In this document: positions 1-8,017 of the stretch, one piece after another | Layout of the letters: each line of letters opens with the position of its first letter | Numbering within the stretch: position 1 is the first letter of the stretch | Assembly (NCBI RefSeq): GCF_005796105.1 | Contig: NZ_VAUO01000001.1 | Span: 1,048,740 to 1,112,739, forward strand | Direction of reading: 5' to 3' | Source of the DNA: Pseudomonas mosselii | GTDB taxonomy: Bacteria; Pseudomonadota; Gammaproteobacteria; Pseudomonadales; Pseudomonadaceae | Length of the DNA stretch: 64,000 nt | The notes under the pieces: model-generated | Told to the model about the DNA's origin: nothing | Databases searched by the model: none | The model's input: only the letters and a program-made list of their open reading frames with translations | Made by a program: the position numbers and the translations under genes

Positions 1-616
1 GCTGCGCGGCCTCGCGCAACAAACGGCTCATGCGCACCAGGTCGTCAGCCTTCAAGGCATCCAGGCCGGGGTAGTTCGGTTGCGGCTCGACGATGAGGTA
101 GTAATTGCCGCCATAGGCCAAGTCCACGCTCAGCGGACCGATCTGCGGCACGTCGATCACGATGTCGCGGGCGTGCAGATAGCTGTTGACGTTGAATAGC
201 CGCACCTGCTCGACAAAGGCGCCCTTGCGCTGGTACTCGATATCCACTCGACCGGCCGGGGTTTCCAAGGCCAGGCGACCCTCCTCGCGCGGCACCACCA
301 GGCCCTCCTCAAGGGCCACGGTCACAGTGCCCACGGTGCCGGCGCCGCACATCGGGAGGCAGCCACTGACCTCGATGAACAGCACTCCCACATCGCAGTC
401 ATCGCGAAACGGCGGATACAGAATCGAGCCGGACATGACGTCATGGCCGCGCGGCTCGAACATCAGCGCCCGGCGCACCCAATCGTGCTTCTCGATGAAC
501 AACAGGCGCTTTTCGGCCATCGGTACGTTGGGCAGCAGCGGGCCGCCACCGGCAACTACGCGCACAGGGTTGCCACAGGCATGGGAATCGATGCAGAAGA
601 AAATATTGCGAGCCAT
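1..616 (-). CDS. Proline racemase / 4-hydroxyproline epimerase family protein (partial, 3' end cut by window)
   Basis: About 205 N-terminal residues are visible from the ATG at 616; the rest lies left of the window. The start reads MARNIFFCIDSHACGNPVRVV, and residues 89-95 read MCGAGTV, matching the first catalytic cysteine motif (MCGHGT in classical 4-hydroxyproline epimerases) with Ala in place of His. The second catalytic Cys would be outside the window. The family racemizes or epimerizes proline or hydroxyproline, or dehydrates 3-hydroxyproline; which reaction applies cannot be told without the C-terminal half. It is transcribed away from the sigma-factor locus and looks unrelated to it. 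Confidence 0.85.
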   Translation of the reverse strand, partial: MARNIFFCIDSHACGNPVRVVAGGGPLLPNVPMAEKRLLFIEKHDWVRRALMFEPRGHDVMSGSILYPPFRDDCDVGVLFIEVSGCLPMCGAGTVGTVTVALEEGLVVPREEGRLALETPAGRVDIEYQRKGAFVEQVRLFNVNSYLHARDIVIDVPQIGPLSVDLAYGGNYYLIVEPQPNYPGLDALKADDLVRMSRLLREAAQ

Positions 617-849
617 GTTCAGTTCGTCCTTCTTCTTGATGCAGGTCCGCCATAGGATGGCGGGACGTCGATGCGCAAGACCTGCGTGTGCATGCAGACC
701 TGGCGCTGTCAGGCCATCAACGTAGTCACATTCCTGCATCGCCAATGGCGCGATCCAGACATCTGGACGCCTACAGGCACGACAGGTCTTTCCCAGACCA
801 CAACACGTCCGTCAGCGACCATTTTTCCTTGGGCACCTGCCGCTCGCAG

Positions 850-1602
850 TCAAAGGCTGAGGTTCAATGCCTGACGCAACGACTCTCCCCGCTGGTCGTG
901 CGCCGCACTGACTAAGGCGAAGTTGTAGTCGCCATGCGACCAATAGCGCGCCTCCAACTGGCCATCGGTGCGCTGCCCGCTTGGCATGCGCTCGAAACGC
1001 TCGCCGGGCGAGCGCAAGAACAGGCTCACCCGCTGCCCGTCGCGATCCTCGAACACCAGCAGGGCCGCCGGCCCCGCTTCGTTGCTCAGCAACCGAGCAC
1101 CCACCGGCTGCAAGCCATAGCCGGTCAGGTCAGGCAGACGTCCCACGCGATTGAAATGCCGGCCCAGCCAGGCTTGCAGGCGCGCAGGGTCATTGGCCTG
1201 GATATCCAGTGCGCGGGCGTCGGCGAACAGCCGGTGCGCCTGGACCGCGTCGGCCATGGGCAGTTCGCGGGCGACCAAGGTCACCTCGCGGGCCTGCCAA
1301 CCGCCCAGCCCGCCCACGCCCACCGCCAATAGCAGCACGGCGGCCGTCGCCAGGCGCCGCTGACGCCGCTGGCGCAGGCGCCGACGCAATGGCGCCAGGT
1401 CCAAAGCCGGGTCGCTGGGTTGCTCGGCAAACCCGGCCAGGGCCGCGCGCAAGCGCCGCGCATCATTGCGCCAAGCCTCAAGCTGCGCCGCCTGCTGTGG
1501 ATTGGCGGCAAGCCAGGCCTCGACTTGCGCCCGGCGCAGCGGCTCAAGTCGATCATCGACGAAGGCATGCAGTTCGTATTCGGTGGGGGTCTGGGGGGTC
1601 AT
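850..1602 (-). CDS. Anti-sigma factor, single-pass membrane protein
   Basis: 250 aa. The N-terminal ~70 residues form a helical anti-sigma-like domain (ELHAFVDDRLEP) without the His-x3-Cys-x2-Cys zinc motif. An Arg-rich stretch (72-83) precedes one membrane segment (about 84-103), and the remaining ~145 residues would be periplasmic. The start overlaps the stop of the ECF sigma gene by 4 bases (ATGA), so the pair is translationally coupled. The likely role is to hold the sigma factor at the inner membrane until a periplasmic, probably oxidative, signal arrives, as inferred from the neighbouring peroxidase and cytochrome b561. Confidence 0.85.
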   Translation of the reverse strand: MTPQTPTEYELHAFVDDRLEPLRRAQVEAWLAANPQQAAQLEAWRNDARRLRAALAGFAEQPSDPALDLAPLRRRLRQRRQRRLATAAVLLLAVGVGGLGGWQAREVTLVARELPMADAVQAHRLFADARALDIQANDPARLQAWLGRHFNRVGRLPDLTGYGLQPVGARLLSNEAGPAALLVFEDRDGQRVSLFLRSPGERFERMPSGQRTDGQLEARYWSHGDYNFALVSAAHDQRGESLRQALNLSL

Positions 1603-2117
1603 TTGAGTCTCCGCAGGGCCGTAGATGAGGGGCGGCCTTCGGTCAGTTCGCGCAAGGCGGCCCGCGCACGCGACAGACGCGACATCACGGTGCCGATGGG
1701 AATGCCCAGGGCGTCGGCGGCCTCCTTGTAGCTCAGGCCCTCGACGCTGACCAGCAGCAGTAGCGCACGCTGCTCGGCCGACAGGCGCGCGAAGGCCTGC
1801 AAGTCAGCCTGAGCCATAACGATGCTTTCGGTGTCGGCGCCGCAAGGCTCTTCAGCCTGGGCCCGACCGAACCAGTTCAGCCAGCGCGCGTGCAGGCGCT
1901 CGCGGCGTTTGCCGTCCAGGTACAGCCGATAAAGAATAGTGAACAGCCATGGGCGCAGGCTCTCGCTATCGCGCTGCTGGCCCCAGCGGCCCAGGGCGCG
2001 TTCGACAGTGGCCTGCACCAGGTCGTCGGCAGCGCCCGCATCACGGCTCAGCCACACGGCGAAACGGCGTAGCCTTTGCAGCAGTTCGCGCCAGTGTTGA
2101 TCGTCCAGTTCCTGCAT
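1599..2117 (-). CDS. ECF RNA polymerase sigma factor
   Basis: 173 aa from the ATG at 2117 (MQELDDQHWRELLQRL). An upstream extension stays open but crosses the promoter region and looks non-coding. Region 2 is seen in the first ~75 residues (DAGAADDLVQATVERAL) and region 4 with its helix-turn-helix near residues 110-160 (SYKEAADALGIPIGTVMSRL). Size and domain order are typical of ECF sigma factors. The gene is divergent from a catalase-like peroxidase and overlaps its anti-sigma partner. A self-directed promoter at 2153-2177 matches the one facing the peroxidase, which suggests autoregulation. Confidence 0.92.
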   Translation of the reverse strand: MQELDDQHWRELLQRLRRFAVWLSRDAGAADDLVQATVERALGRWGQQRDSESLRPWLFTILYRLYLDGKRRERLHARWLNWFGRAQAEEPCGADTESIVMAQADLQAFARLSAEQRALLLLVSVEGLSYKEAADALGIPIGTVMSRLSRARAALRELTEGRPSSTALRRLK

Positions 2118-2152
2118 GCTCAGACCCCAGTGGGCAGTCAGTGTAAGAGACA

Positions 2153-2177
2153 GACGCGCTGGTGCGAAATCTATTCC
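2153..2177 (-). promoter_or_regulatory. ECF-type promoter for the sigma/anti-sigma operon
   Basis: On the minus strand GGAAT (2177-2173) is followed after exactly 16 bases by CGTC (2156-2153). This is the usual ECF -35 (GGAA) and -10 (CGTC) pattern. The predicted transcript start is about 30 bases upstream of the sigma ATG. It mirrors the promoter at 2186-2210. Confidence 0.65.
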
Positions 2178-2185
2178 ACCACTTG

Positions 2186-2210
2186 GGAATAAATCCGCCG
2201 CCCTTGCGTC
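2186..2210 (+). promoter_or_regulatory. ECF-type promoter for the catalase-cytochrome b561 operon
   Basis: GGAAT (2186-2190) and CGTC (2207-2210) are separated by 16 bases, the same elements and spacer as the divergent promoter at 2153-2177. The ATG of the peroxidase is 35 bases past the -10 element. Confidence 0.65.
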
Positions 2211-2244
2211 GTACCAGCTCATTTGCACGTTAACGGATGGCCTG

Positions 2245-3288
2245 ATGAACACTCCTTTGAACGGCCCGGCCAAGGCCCTACGCCTGGCCGCCATCGGCAC
2301 CACGCTCGCAGCCCTGGGCGCAGGTTTTGCCTACGCGGCAGGCTGGATCGGCACCCCCACGCTCACCCCACAGCGCATCATCGATACCTTCGAAGCCCAG
2401 GCCGGCAAGCACCCTGGCTATCGCAAGAACCACGCCAAGGGCCTGTGCGTCAGCGGTTATTTCCAAGCCAGCGGCCAGGCGGCGAAGCTCTCCAGCGCGC
2501 GGGTCTTCAGCCAGCAGCAAGTGCCGGTGATCGGCCGCTTCGCCATCGGCGGCGCCAATCCCTTCGCTGCCGACACCGCCGTGCCCGTGCGCAGCTTGGC
2601 GATCCAACTGAGCACCGACGACGGGCAGGTCTGGCGCACCGGCATGAATACCCCACCGGTGCTGGCAGTCAGCACCGTGCAAGGCTTTTATGACCAGGTA
2701 CTGGCCAGCACCCCGGACCCAAGCACCGGCAAGCCGGACCCCGGCAAGATACAGGCGTTCTTCGCCGCACACCCCGAAAGCGCGGCGTTTCGCCAGTGGG
2801 CGGCGGGCTACCAAGCCAGCGACAGCTTCGCCAGCACGGCGTACCACAGCATCAACGCCTTCAAGCTGATCGATGCCAAGGGCCACGCTCAGCCGGTGCG
2901 TTGGGCACTGCTGCCGCAGGCCCCCTTCGTGGCATTGCCCGCCCAAGTGAACGATACGCTGTACCTGCAACACGACCTCAAGCAACGCCTGGATCAAGGG
3001 CCGCTACGCTGGACCCTGCGCCTGACCCTCGCCGAACCTGGCGATGCGGTGGACGACCCGGCCCGCCCTTGGCCCACCGAGCGGCGCACAATCGATGCCG
3101 GGACCTTGGTGTTGCAGCAGGTGGACGCCCCCGAGCAAGGCGCGTGCCGTGACCTGAACTTCGACCCGTTGATCCTGCCCCACGGCATCGAACCGTCTGC
3201 CGACCCGATCCTCGCCGCCCGTTCGGCCGCCTATTCCGTGTCATTCAACCGTCGCAGCCATGAAGCCCTGGAAGGAGCCCAACCATGA
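2245..3288 (+). CDS. Catalase-family peroxidase (SrpA-like), exported or membrane-anchored
   Basis: 347 aa from the ATG at 2245; the upstream in-frame extension covers the promoter and is rejected. An N-terminal hydrophobic segment (residues about 12-32) is a signal peptide or anchor. RKNHAKG places the distal catalytic His near residue 63, and SADPILAARSAAY near the C terminus carries the proximal heme Tyr. At ~350 aa it is the minimal catalase fold rather than a full ~480-aa catalase, and this class usually acts as an organic peroxidase. Its stop overlaps the cytochrome b561 start, so electrons probably come from the membrane cytochrome. Control by the divergent ECF sigma factor is inferred from the promoter. 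Confidence 0.9.
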   Translation: MNTPLNGPAKALRLAAIGTTLAALGAGFAYAAGWIGTPTLTPQRIIDTFEAQAGKHPGYRKNHAKGLCVSGYFQASGQAAKLSSARVFSQQQVPVIGRFAIGGANPFAADTAVPVRSLAIQLSTDDGQVWRTGMNTPPVLAVSTVQGFYDQVLASTPDPSTGKPDPGKIQAFFAAHPESAAFRQWAAGYQASDSFASTAYHSINAFKLIDAKGHAQPVRWALLPQAPFVALPAQVNDTLYLQHDLKQRLDQGPLRWTLRLTLAEPGDAVDDPARPWPTERRTIDAGTLVLQQVDAPEQGACRDLNFDPLILPHGIEPSADPILAARSAAYSVSFNRRSHEALEGAQP

Positions 3289-3818
3289 GCGTCACCGCTT
3301 TTCACCCTCTGGCCCGGCTGCTGCACTGGCTGATGGCTGTGCTGATCCTGGGCATGCTGTTCATCGGCGTAAGCATGGTCGGCGACCTGTCGCCCCGCCA
3401 CACACTGCTGATCGAACTGCACAAGGCCACCGGCCTTGCCTTGCTGGCCCTGGTGGTCTTACGCATCGTCCTGCGCCTGACGCTGCGCCACCCAGCGCTG
3501 CCCCGCGAGCTGCCAAGCGCACAACGGCGGATCGCAGCGGCCTCGCACCTGCTGCTGTACCTGCTGATGCTGGGCATGCCATTGCTGGGCTGGGCGATGC
3601 TCTCGGCCGGTGGCTACCCTCGCCCACTCCAACTCCCGGCCATCGCGCCGCACGACCTACAGTTGTACGCTGTGCTGCGCCAGGCGCACGGTTGGGCCGG
3701 GTATGTGCTGTTCGCCACGGTGCTAGCGCACGTGGGTGCTGCCTTGACGCATGCACTGGTACGGCGTGACGCGGTGATGCGCAGCATGTGGCCAGGCCCG
3801 TTGCAGCGCCGAGGGTGA
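3285..3818 (+). CDS. Cytochrome b561 family protein
   Basis: 177 aa with four hydrophobic segments and the His pattern of diheme b561 proteins (AFHPLARLLHW, ELHKATG, ASHLLLY, RQAHGWAGY, LAHVGAALTH). It starts inside the stop of the peroxidase gene (ATGA), so the two form a coupled operon. The likely role is to pass electrons from quinol to the periplasmic peroxidase. Length is normal for the family. The electron-transfer partnership is inferred from linkage. Confidence 0.9.
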   Translation: MSVTAFHPLARLLHWLMAVLILGMLFIGVSMVGDLSPRHTLLIELHKATGLALLALVVLRIVLRLTLRHPALPRELPSAQRRIAAASHLLLYLLMLGMPLLGWAMLSAGGYPRPLQLPAIAPHDLQLYAVLRQAHGWAGYVLFATVLAHVGAALTHALVRRDAVMRSMWPGPLQRRG

Positions 3819-3897
3819 ATCCGCCCAGGCGCAAAGCCCCGATAACTGTCACTATTGCCAGCCTCGAGGCGCTTTCGCCCAACTGCCTGGACTGCCC

Positions 3898-5103
3898 ATG
3901 AACGTTGCACAGGACCCTGCCACCTTCACCCCGCACAGCACCCTGGACCTGCGGCCACTGTTGCTGGTCAACATGGCCTGCACGCTGTCGATGATGGCCT
4001 TCGTCGCGCTGATCGGCCCGATCGCGCGCCTGCTGGGCATGGCCACCTGGCAAGCCGGGGCGGCGGTCACCGTGGCCGGGGTGGTGTGGGTGCTGCTGGC
4101 GCGGCCCTGGGGACGCCTGGCCGATCGCCTGGGGCGGCGCCGGGTGTTGCTGCTCGGCAGCGCAGGATACGCCCTGGCCTATTGGCTCTTGTGCCTGTTC
4201 ATCGACGGCGCCCTGCGCTGGTTGCCAGGGGCGAGCGTGGCGTTCGTCGGCCTGATGCTCAGCCGTGGGTTGATCGGCGCCTTCTATGCGGCACTGCCGG
4301 TGGCCGGCAACGCACTGATCGCTGACCATATCGAGCCACGACAGCGCGCCCGGGCCATGGCGTCGCTGGGAGCAGCCAACGCCGTCGGCATGGTGCTGGG
4401 CCCGGCACTGGCGGCGCTGTTGGCGCGCTACAGCCTGAGCTTGCCGTTCTATGTCTTATCAGTGCTGCCGGCCACAGCATTCGTGGTGCTGCTGCTCACG
4501 CTAAAACCACAACCGCTGCCCCAGCGCCATGAACCCAGCCCGGTACGTCTGCGCGATCCGCGTCTACGTCGACCGCTGTTGGTAGCCTTCAGCGCCATGC
4601 TCAGCGTGACCGTGTCGCAGATCGTGGTGGGTTTCTTCGCCCTCGACCGCCTGCAACTGCCCGCCGCCGAGGCCGCACAAGCTGCCGGTATCGCGCTGAC
4701 CACCGTGGGTGGCGCGTTGATCCTGGCCCAGGTGCTGCTGCGCCGACTCCAATGGCCGCCGCTGAAGATGATCCGGGTCGGTGCTTGCGTGTCCGCGCTG
4801 GGCTTTGCCTGCGCCTCGCTGGCCGCCAGTGCGGCATGGCTATGGGCCGCTTTCGCTGTCGCGGCGTTTGGCATGGGTTTCGTGTTCCCGGCATTCTCGG
4901 CGCTGGCCGCCAACGCCATGCACGCCCATGAACAGGGCGCCACCGCAGGTTCGGTCAGCGCGGCCCAAGGCCTGGGCGCGGTGATCGGGCCACTGGCCGG
5001 CACCCTGATGTACGCCCTCGACCCACGCCTGCCGTTCATGGCCGTGGCCGCCCTGTTGCTAGTGCTGGGGCTGTGGCCGGCGCCGCCTGACCGGCGTCAT
5101 TGA
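3898..5103 (+). CDS. Major facilitator superfamily exporter
   Basis: 401 aa, about 12 hydrophobic segments, with the MFS loop 2-3 signature (GRLADRLGRRRVLLLGSAGY) near residues 65-85 and a second half repeating the fold. It resembles drug/metabolite exporters of the DHA1 type. It starts 79 bases after cytochrome b561 and precedes an XRE-cupin regulator by about 80 bases. No substrate can be assigned; the regulator downstream may control it. Confidence 0.85.
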   Translation: MNVAQDPATFTPHSTLDLRPLLLVNMACTLSMMAFVALIGPIARLLGMATWQAGAAVTVAGVVWVLLARPWGRLADRLGRRRVLLLGSAGYALAYWLLCLFIDGALRWLPGASVAFVGLMLSRGLIGAFYAALPVAGNALIADHIEPRQRARAMASLGAANAVGMVLGPALAALLARYSLSLPFYVLSVLPATAFVVLLLTLKPQPLPQRHEPSPVRLRDPRLRRPLLVAFSAMLSVTVSQIVVGFFALDRLQLPAAEAAQAAGIALTTVGGALILAQVLLRRLQWPPLKMIRVGACVSALGFACASLAASAAWLWAAFAVAAFGMGFVFPAFSALAANAMHAHEQGATAGSVSAAQGLGAVIGPLAGTLMYALDPRLPFMAVAALLLVLGLWPAPPDRRH

Positions 5104-5182
5104 CGCACAGGGGCGCAAGGCGTGCAGAGTGTGTTTTAATGCGTCGCCCATTATTTTTGACACCTCTGCAAACAAGGCGGCT

Positions 5183-5728
5183 ATGGACACCGGGACACGA
5201 CTCAAACTGGTGCGTGAACGCAACAACCTCTCGCAACGGGAACTGGCCCGCCGCAGCGGCCTGACCAACTCGACCATCTCGCAGATCGAGCAGAATCGCG
5301 TCAGCCCGTCGGTCAGTTCGCTGAAAAAGCTGCTCGAAGGCATTCCGATGTCGCTGGCGGAGTTCTTCAGCTTCGACGAGCCGGTGCGTGAAGAGCGCTA
5401 TGTGTTCCGTGGCGCTGAGCAGCCGGACCTGGGCCGCAATGGCCTGCGCATGCTGCTGGTCGGCGCCAGCGTCGAAGGTCGGCAGATGCGTATGCTGCGC
5501 GAGCTGTATGCGCCTGGCGCGGACTCCGGCGAGCCGATCGTGCACTCGGTAGGTGAAGAGTGCGGCCTGGTCACCCGTGGCACCATGGAACTGTGGGTCG
5601 ATGGCCAAGTCAGCATTCTTAATGCGGGCGACGGCTACTACATCCCCACCACCCTGCCGCACAGTTTCAAGAACATCGGCCCCGACGAAGCCGAGATCAT
5701 CAGCGCCAACACCCCGGCGAACTTCTGA
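5183..5728 (+). CDS. XRE-cupin transcriptional regulator (PuuR type)
   Basis: 181 aa from the ATG at 5183 (MDTGTRLKLVRERNNLSQRE). Residues 5-60 form an XRE helix-turn-helix (SQRELARRSGLTNSTISQIE). A C-terminal cupin (about 105-178) has HSVGEECGLVTRG and the LPHSFKN strand that usually line a small-molecule pocket. In Pseudomonas such regulators commonly control polyamine or amino-acid catabolism genes, but the effector here is unknown. A 103-aa uncharacterised gene follows after 6 bases, probably co-transcribed. Confidence 0.88.
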   Translation: MDTGTRLKLVRERNNLSQRELARRSGLTNSTISQIEQNRVSPSVSSLKKLLEGIPMSLAEFFSFDEPVREERYVFRGAEQPDLGRNGLRMLLVGASVEGRQMRMLRELYAPGADSGEPIVHSVGEECGLVTRGTMELWVDGQVSILNAGDGYYIPTTLPHSFKNIGPDEAEIISANTPANF

Positions 5729-5734
5729 TCGGCC

Positions 5735-6046
5735 ATGCCAGGCATCAGCAGCCGCGAAACCTACCAGCAATTGCGTGACGCCGCCTTGGGCGTCGCGCCG
5801 TTGCAGGTGCTTGCCCAAATGCCGGGCGGCATCTGGCAAGTGCATATCGGCGGCTGGCAGCTCGTCCTGCTGATCGATGACGAAGGCCTGGCCAGTTGTA
5901 CCGAGGCCACCCGCCCCGACGGGTGCCAGGCGAGCCAGGCCGACTGGCCACGCTACGGCACCAACCCGGTGGACCACTTGAGCCTTTGGGAACGCCGCCA
6001 GATCGAGCGGGCGCTAACCGGCCAGGGCCTGCTCGACGAAATCTAG
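5735..6046 (+). CDS. Uncharacterised protein downstream of the XRE-cupin regulator
   Basis: 103 aa (MPGISSRETYQQLRDAALGV). It starts 6 bases after the regulator stop and is probably in one operon with it. No signal peptide or membrane segment is visible. The C-terminal region (NPVDHLSLWERRQIERAL) looks like a structured small domain. It resembles small Pseudomonas-specific proteins given only DUF numbers, and I cannot assign a function. Its 3' end overlaps the convergent isomerase gene by 33 bases. Confidence 0.7.
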   Translation: MPGISSRETYQQLRDAALGVAPLQVLAQMPGGIWQVHIGGWQLVLLIDDEGLASCTEATRPDGCQASQADWPRYGTNPVDHLSLWERRQIERALTGQGLLDEI

Positions 6047-6607
6047 CCGGTCCTGGCCGAAGAACATCTGATTACCGACGAAACACGTCGGCGCCCCGAA
6101 CACGCCGCGTTCCACCGCCTGCTCAGTGGCGTGCTTGAGGGCGTGCTTGACCTCGGGGCGGGCGGCCAGGTCATGCAGCGACGCAGCGTCGAAGCCGCCT
6201 TCGGCCAGCGTTCGGTCCAGTACCGCCGGATCGGACAGGTTACGTTTGTGCACCCAAAGCCCCTCGAACAGCACTTTGAGTAGCGCCTCGAAACGCGTCG
6301 GCTCATGCAGCTGGGTGCCTATCACCGCGCGCATCAGGTGCAGCGTATTGAGCGGGAACCCCGCTGGCAGGCCAAACGGCACAGCGTAGCGCTCGGCAAA
6401 GCGTGCGAGGTCGACGAACATGTAGCGCCCCTTGGCCGGGACCATCGCCGGTGATGCATTGCCGGTGGCCTGGAACACCCCGCCCAGCAGCATCGGGCGG
6501 TACAGCAGTTGCGCATCGCAACGGGCGCAGAGCGCCGGAAGCTGGGTCCAGGCCAGATAACTGGCGGGGCTGCCCAGGTCGAAGAAGAACTCGACGGTTT
6601 TGCTCAT
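6014..6607 (-). CDS. 2-hydroxychromene-2-carboxylate isomerase / DsbA-family oxidoreductase
   Basis: 197 aa, thioredoxin-like fold of the GST-kappa/HCCA isomerase family. The N-terminal motif FFFDLGSPASYLAWTQLP supplies the Ser that replaces the redox Cys of DsbA, and the C-terminal FGAPTCFVGNQMFFGQDRLD is the family signature. HCCA isomerases act in naphthalene degradation, but most family members in Pseudomonas are orphan glutathione-dependent enzymes. It lies 45 bases downstream of an SDR gene on the same strand and probably shares its promoter. Confidence 0.88.
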   Translation of the reverse strand: MSKTVEFFFDLGSPASYLAWTQLPALCARCDAQLLYRPMLLGGVFQATGNASPAMVPAKGRYMFVDLARFAERYAVPFGLPAGFPLNTLHLMRAVIGTQLHEPTRFEALLKVLFEGLWVHKRNLSDPAVLDRTLAEGGFDAASLHDLAARPEVKHALKHATEQAVERGVFGAPTCFVGNQMFFGQDRLDFVEQALAG

Positions 6608-6652
6608 GATGTAGTCCTTGCTTGAAGTGGCTTGAAAGCTGCTGGGCCGCGC

Positions 6653-7384
6653 TCACCAACGCTCCATCCAAGGGCGCAGGTCGAGTTCGAAGGTCCAGGC
6701 ATCGCGCGGCTGGCTGTGCAGGTACCAGTAGCTGTCTGCGATGTGCGCGGGGTCGAGGATGCCGTCCTGGTCTTTCAGTGCGTAGCGCTCGGGGAAGCTG
6801 TCGCGGATGAACGCCGTGTCGATGGCCCCATCCACTAGCACATGGGCCACGTGGATGTTGCGTGGCCCCAGCTCCCGGGCCATGCTCTGGGCTAACGCAC
6901 GCAAGGCATGCTTGGCTCCGGCGAATGCGGCAAAGCCCGCTGCACCACGCGTGCCGGCGGTGGCACCGGTGAACAACAACGTACCGCGCCCGCGCTGTAG
7001 CATGCGCCGGGCCACGGCCTGGGCGTTCAGAAATCCGGCGAAACAGGCCATTTCCCAGATCTTGAAATACTTGCGCGGCGTTTCGTCGAGGATGCTGCAC
7101 GGCACGTTGGCGCCAATATTGAAGACGAACGCCTCGATCGGGCCGATATCGCGCTCGATGGTCTCGATCAAATCGGCCACCTCATCCTCCTTGCGCGCAT
7201 CGGAACCAAAGCCATATGACTGCCCGCCAGTTGCGCGGATTTGCTCCACCAACGGTTGCAACTTGTCGGCCTGACGCCGGGTGACGCAGGCGATGTACCC
7301 CTCGCGGGCAAAGCGCTTGGCGATCTCGCCCCCGGTCGCATCCCCCGCCCCCACCACCAGTACGACCTTTTGTTGTTCTGCCAT
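6653..7384 (-). CDS. SDR-family protein with degenerate active site
   Basis: 243 aa from the ATG at 7384; another ATG at 7396 would add four residues. The N terminus keeps the Rossmann fold (VVGAGDATGGEIAKRF), so nucleotide binding is likely. The YxxxK catalytic motif, however, reads FAGAK (AAFAGAKHAL), and the Ser that normally precedes it is replaced (LLFTGATAG). Canonical oxidoreductase chemistry is therefore doubtful. It is divergent from a TetR regulator with a near-perfect operator between them, and is followed by the isomerase gene. Confidence 0.85.
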   Translation of the reverse strand: MAEQQKVVLVVGAGDATGGEIAKRFAREGYIACVTRRQADKLQPLVEQIRATGGQSYGFGSDARKEDEVADLIETIERDIGPIEAFVFNIGANVPCSILDETPRKYFKIWEMACFAGFLNAQAVARRMLQRGRGTLLFTGATAGTRGAAGFAAFAGAKHALRALAQSMARELGPRNIHVAHVLVDGAIDTAFIRDSFPERYALKDQDGILDPAHIADSYWYLHSQPRDAWTFELDLRPWMERW

Positions 7385-7407
7385 GGACTGCCCCATTGAT
7401 AAATGAT

Positions 7408-7420
7408 CGTTTAGTAAACG
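7408..7420. promoter_or_regulatory. Candidate TetR operator between SDR and TetR genes
   Basis: CGTTTA-G-TAAACG: two perfect 6-base arms around one central base, in the 78-bp divergent intergenic region. Position and symmetry fit an operator through which the TetR product controls both directions. Confidence 0.6.
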
Positions 7421-7462
7421 AACGCTATGCTACGATCACGCCATCGTCAAGCCAGGTGATCC

Positions 7463-8017
7463 ATGCGTTACTCCAGCGAACACAAGCAACAAACCCGCGA
7501 GCGCCTGCTGGCCAGCAGCGGTGCGCTTGCCAAGCGCGGCGGTTTTTCCAGCACCGGGGTGGCCGGGCTGATGAAGGCGGTCGGCCTCACCGCAGGCGCG
7601 TTCTACAACCACTTCCCGTCCAAGGACGACCTGTTCACCGAAGTGGTTCGTCGCGAACTGAGCAACAGCCCGCTGGCACGCGGCAACGTCGACCGCCAAC
7701 GCCTGAAACGCCTGCTTGAGCAGTACCTCTCGCTTGCTCACCTGCACAATCCTGAAGGCGGTTGCCCGCTGCCTCCCTTGGGCGTGGAGATTGCCCGCGC
7801 CGAACGTCCAGTACGGGAAGAAGCCGAACACTGGCTGGTGCAACTGCACAGGTCCTGGAGCACAACCCTGAACGACCCGCAACTGGCCTGGGCGTTGATC
7901 AGCCAATGCGTTGGTGCACTGGTGGTAGGGCGCATGCTGGCCAACGAGCCGGTACAGGCGCAAGTGCTGGAAGCCAGCCGCGCGCTGGTCGACAAGGTGC
8001 TCGATGAAATGGATTAA
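7463..8017 (+). CDS. TetR/AcrR family transcriptional regulator
   Basis: 184 aa. The N-terminal helix-turn-helix (residues about 8-55) includes FSSTGVAGLMKAVGLTAGAFYNHFPSKDDLF in its usual position. The C-terminal ligand domain (KRLLEQYLSLAHLHNPEGGCPLPPLG) resembles the regulators found beside SDR genes in Pseudomonas. It is divergent from the SDR-isomerase pair and probably represses it through the palindrome at 7408-7420. The 3' end overlaps the next gene by 14 bases. Confidence 0.92.
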   Translation: MRYSSEHKQQTRERLLASSGALAKRGGFSSTGVAGLMKAVGLTAGAFYNHFPSKDDLFTEVVRRELSNSPLARGNVDRQRLKRLLEQYLSLAHLHNPEGGCPLPPLGVEIARAERPVREEAEHWLVQLHRSWSTTLNDPQLAWALISQCVGALVVGRMLANEPVQAQVLEASRALVDKVLDEMD

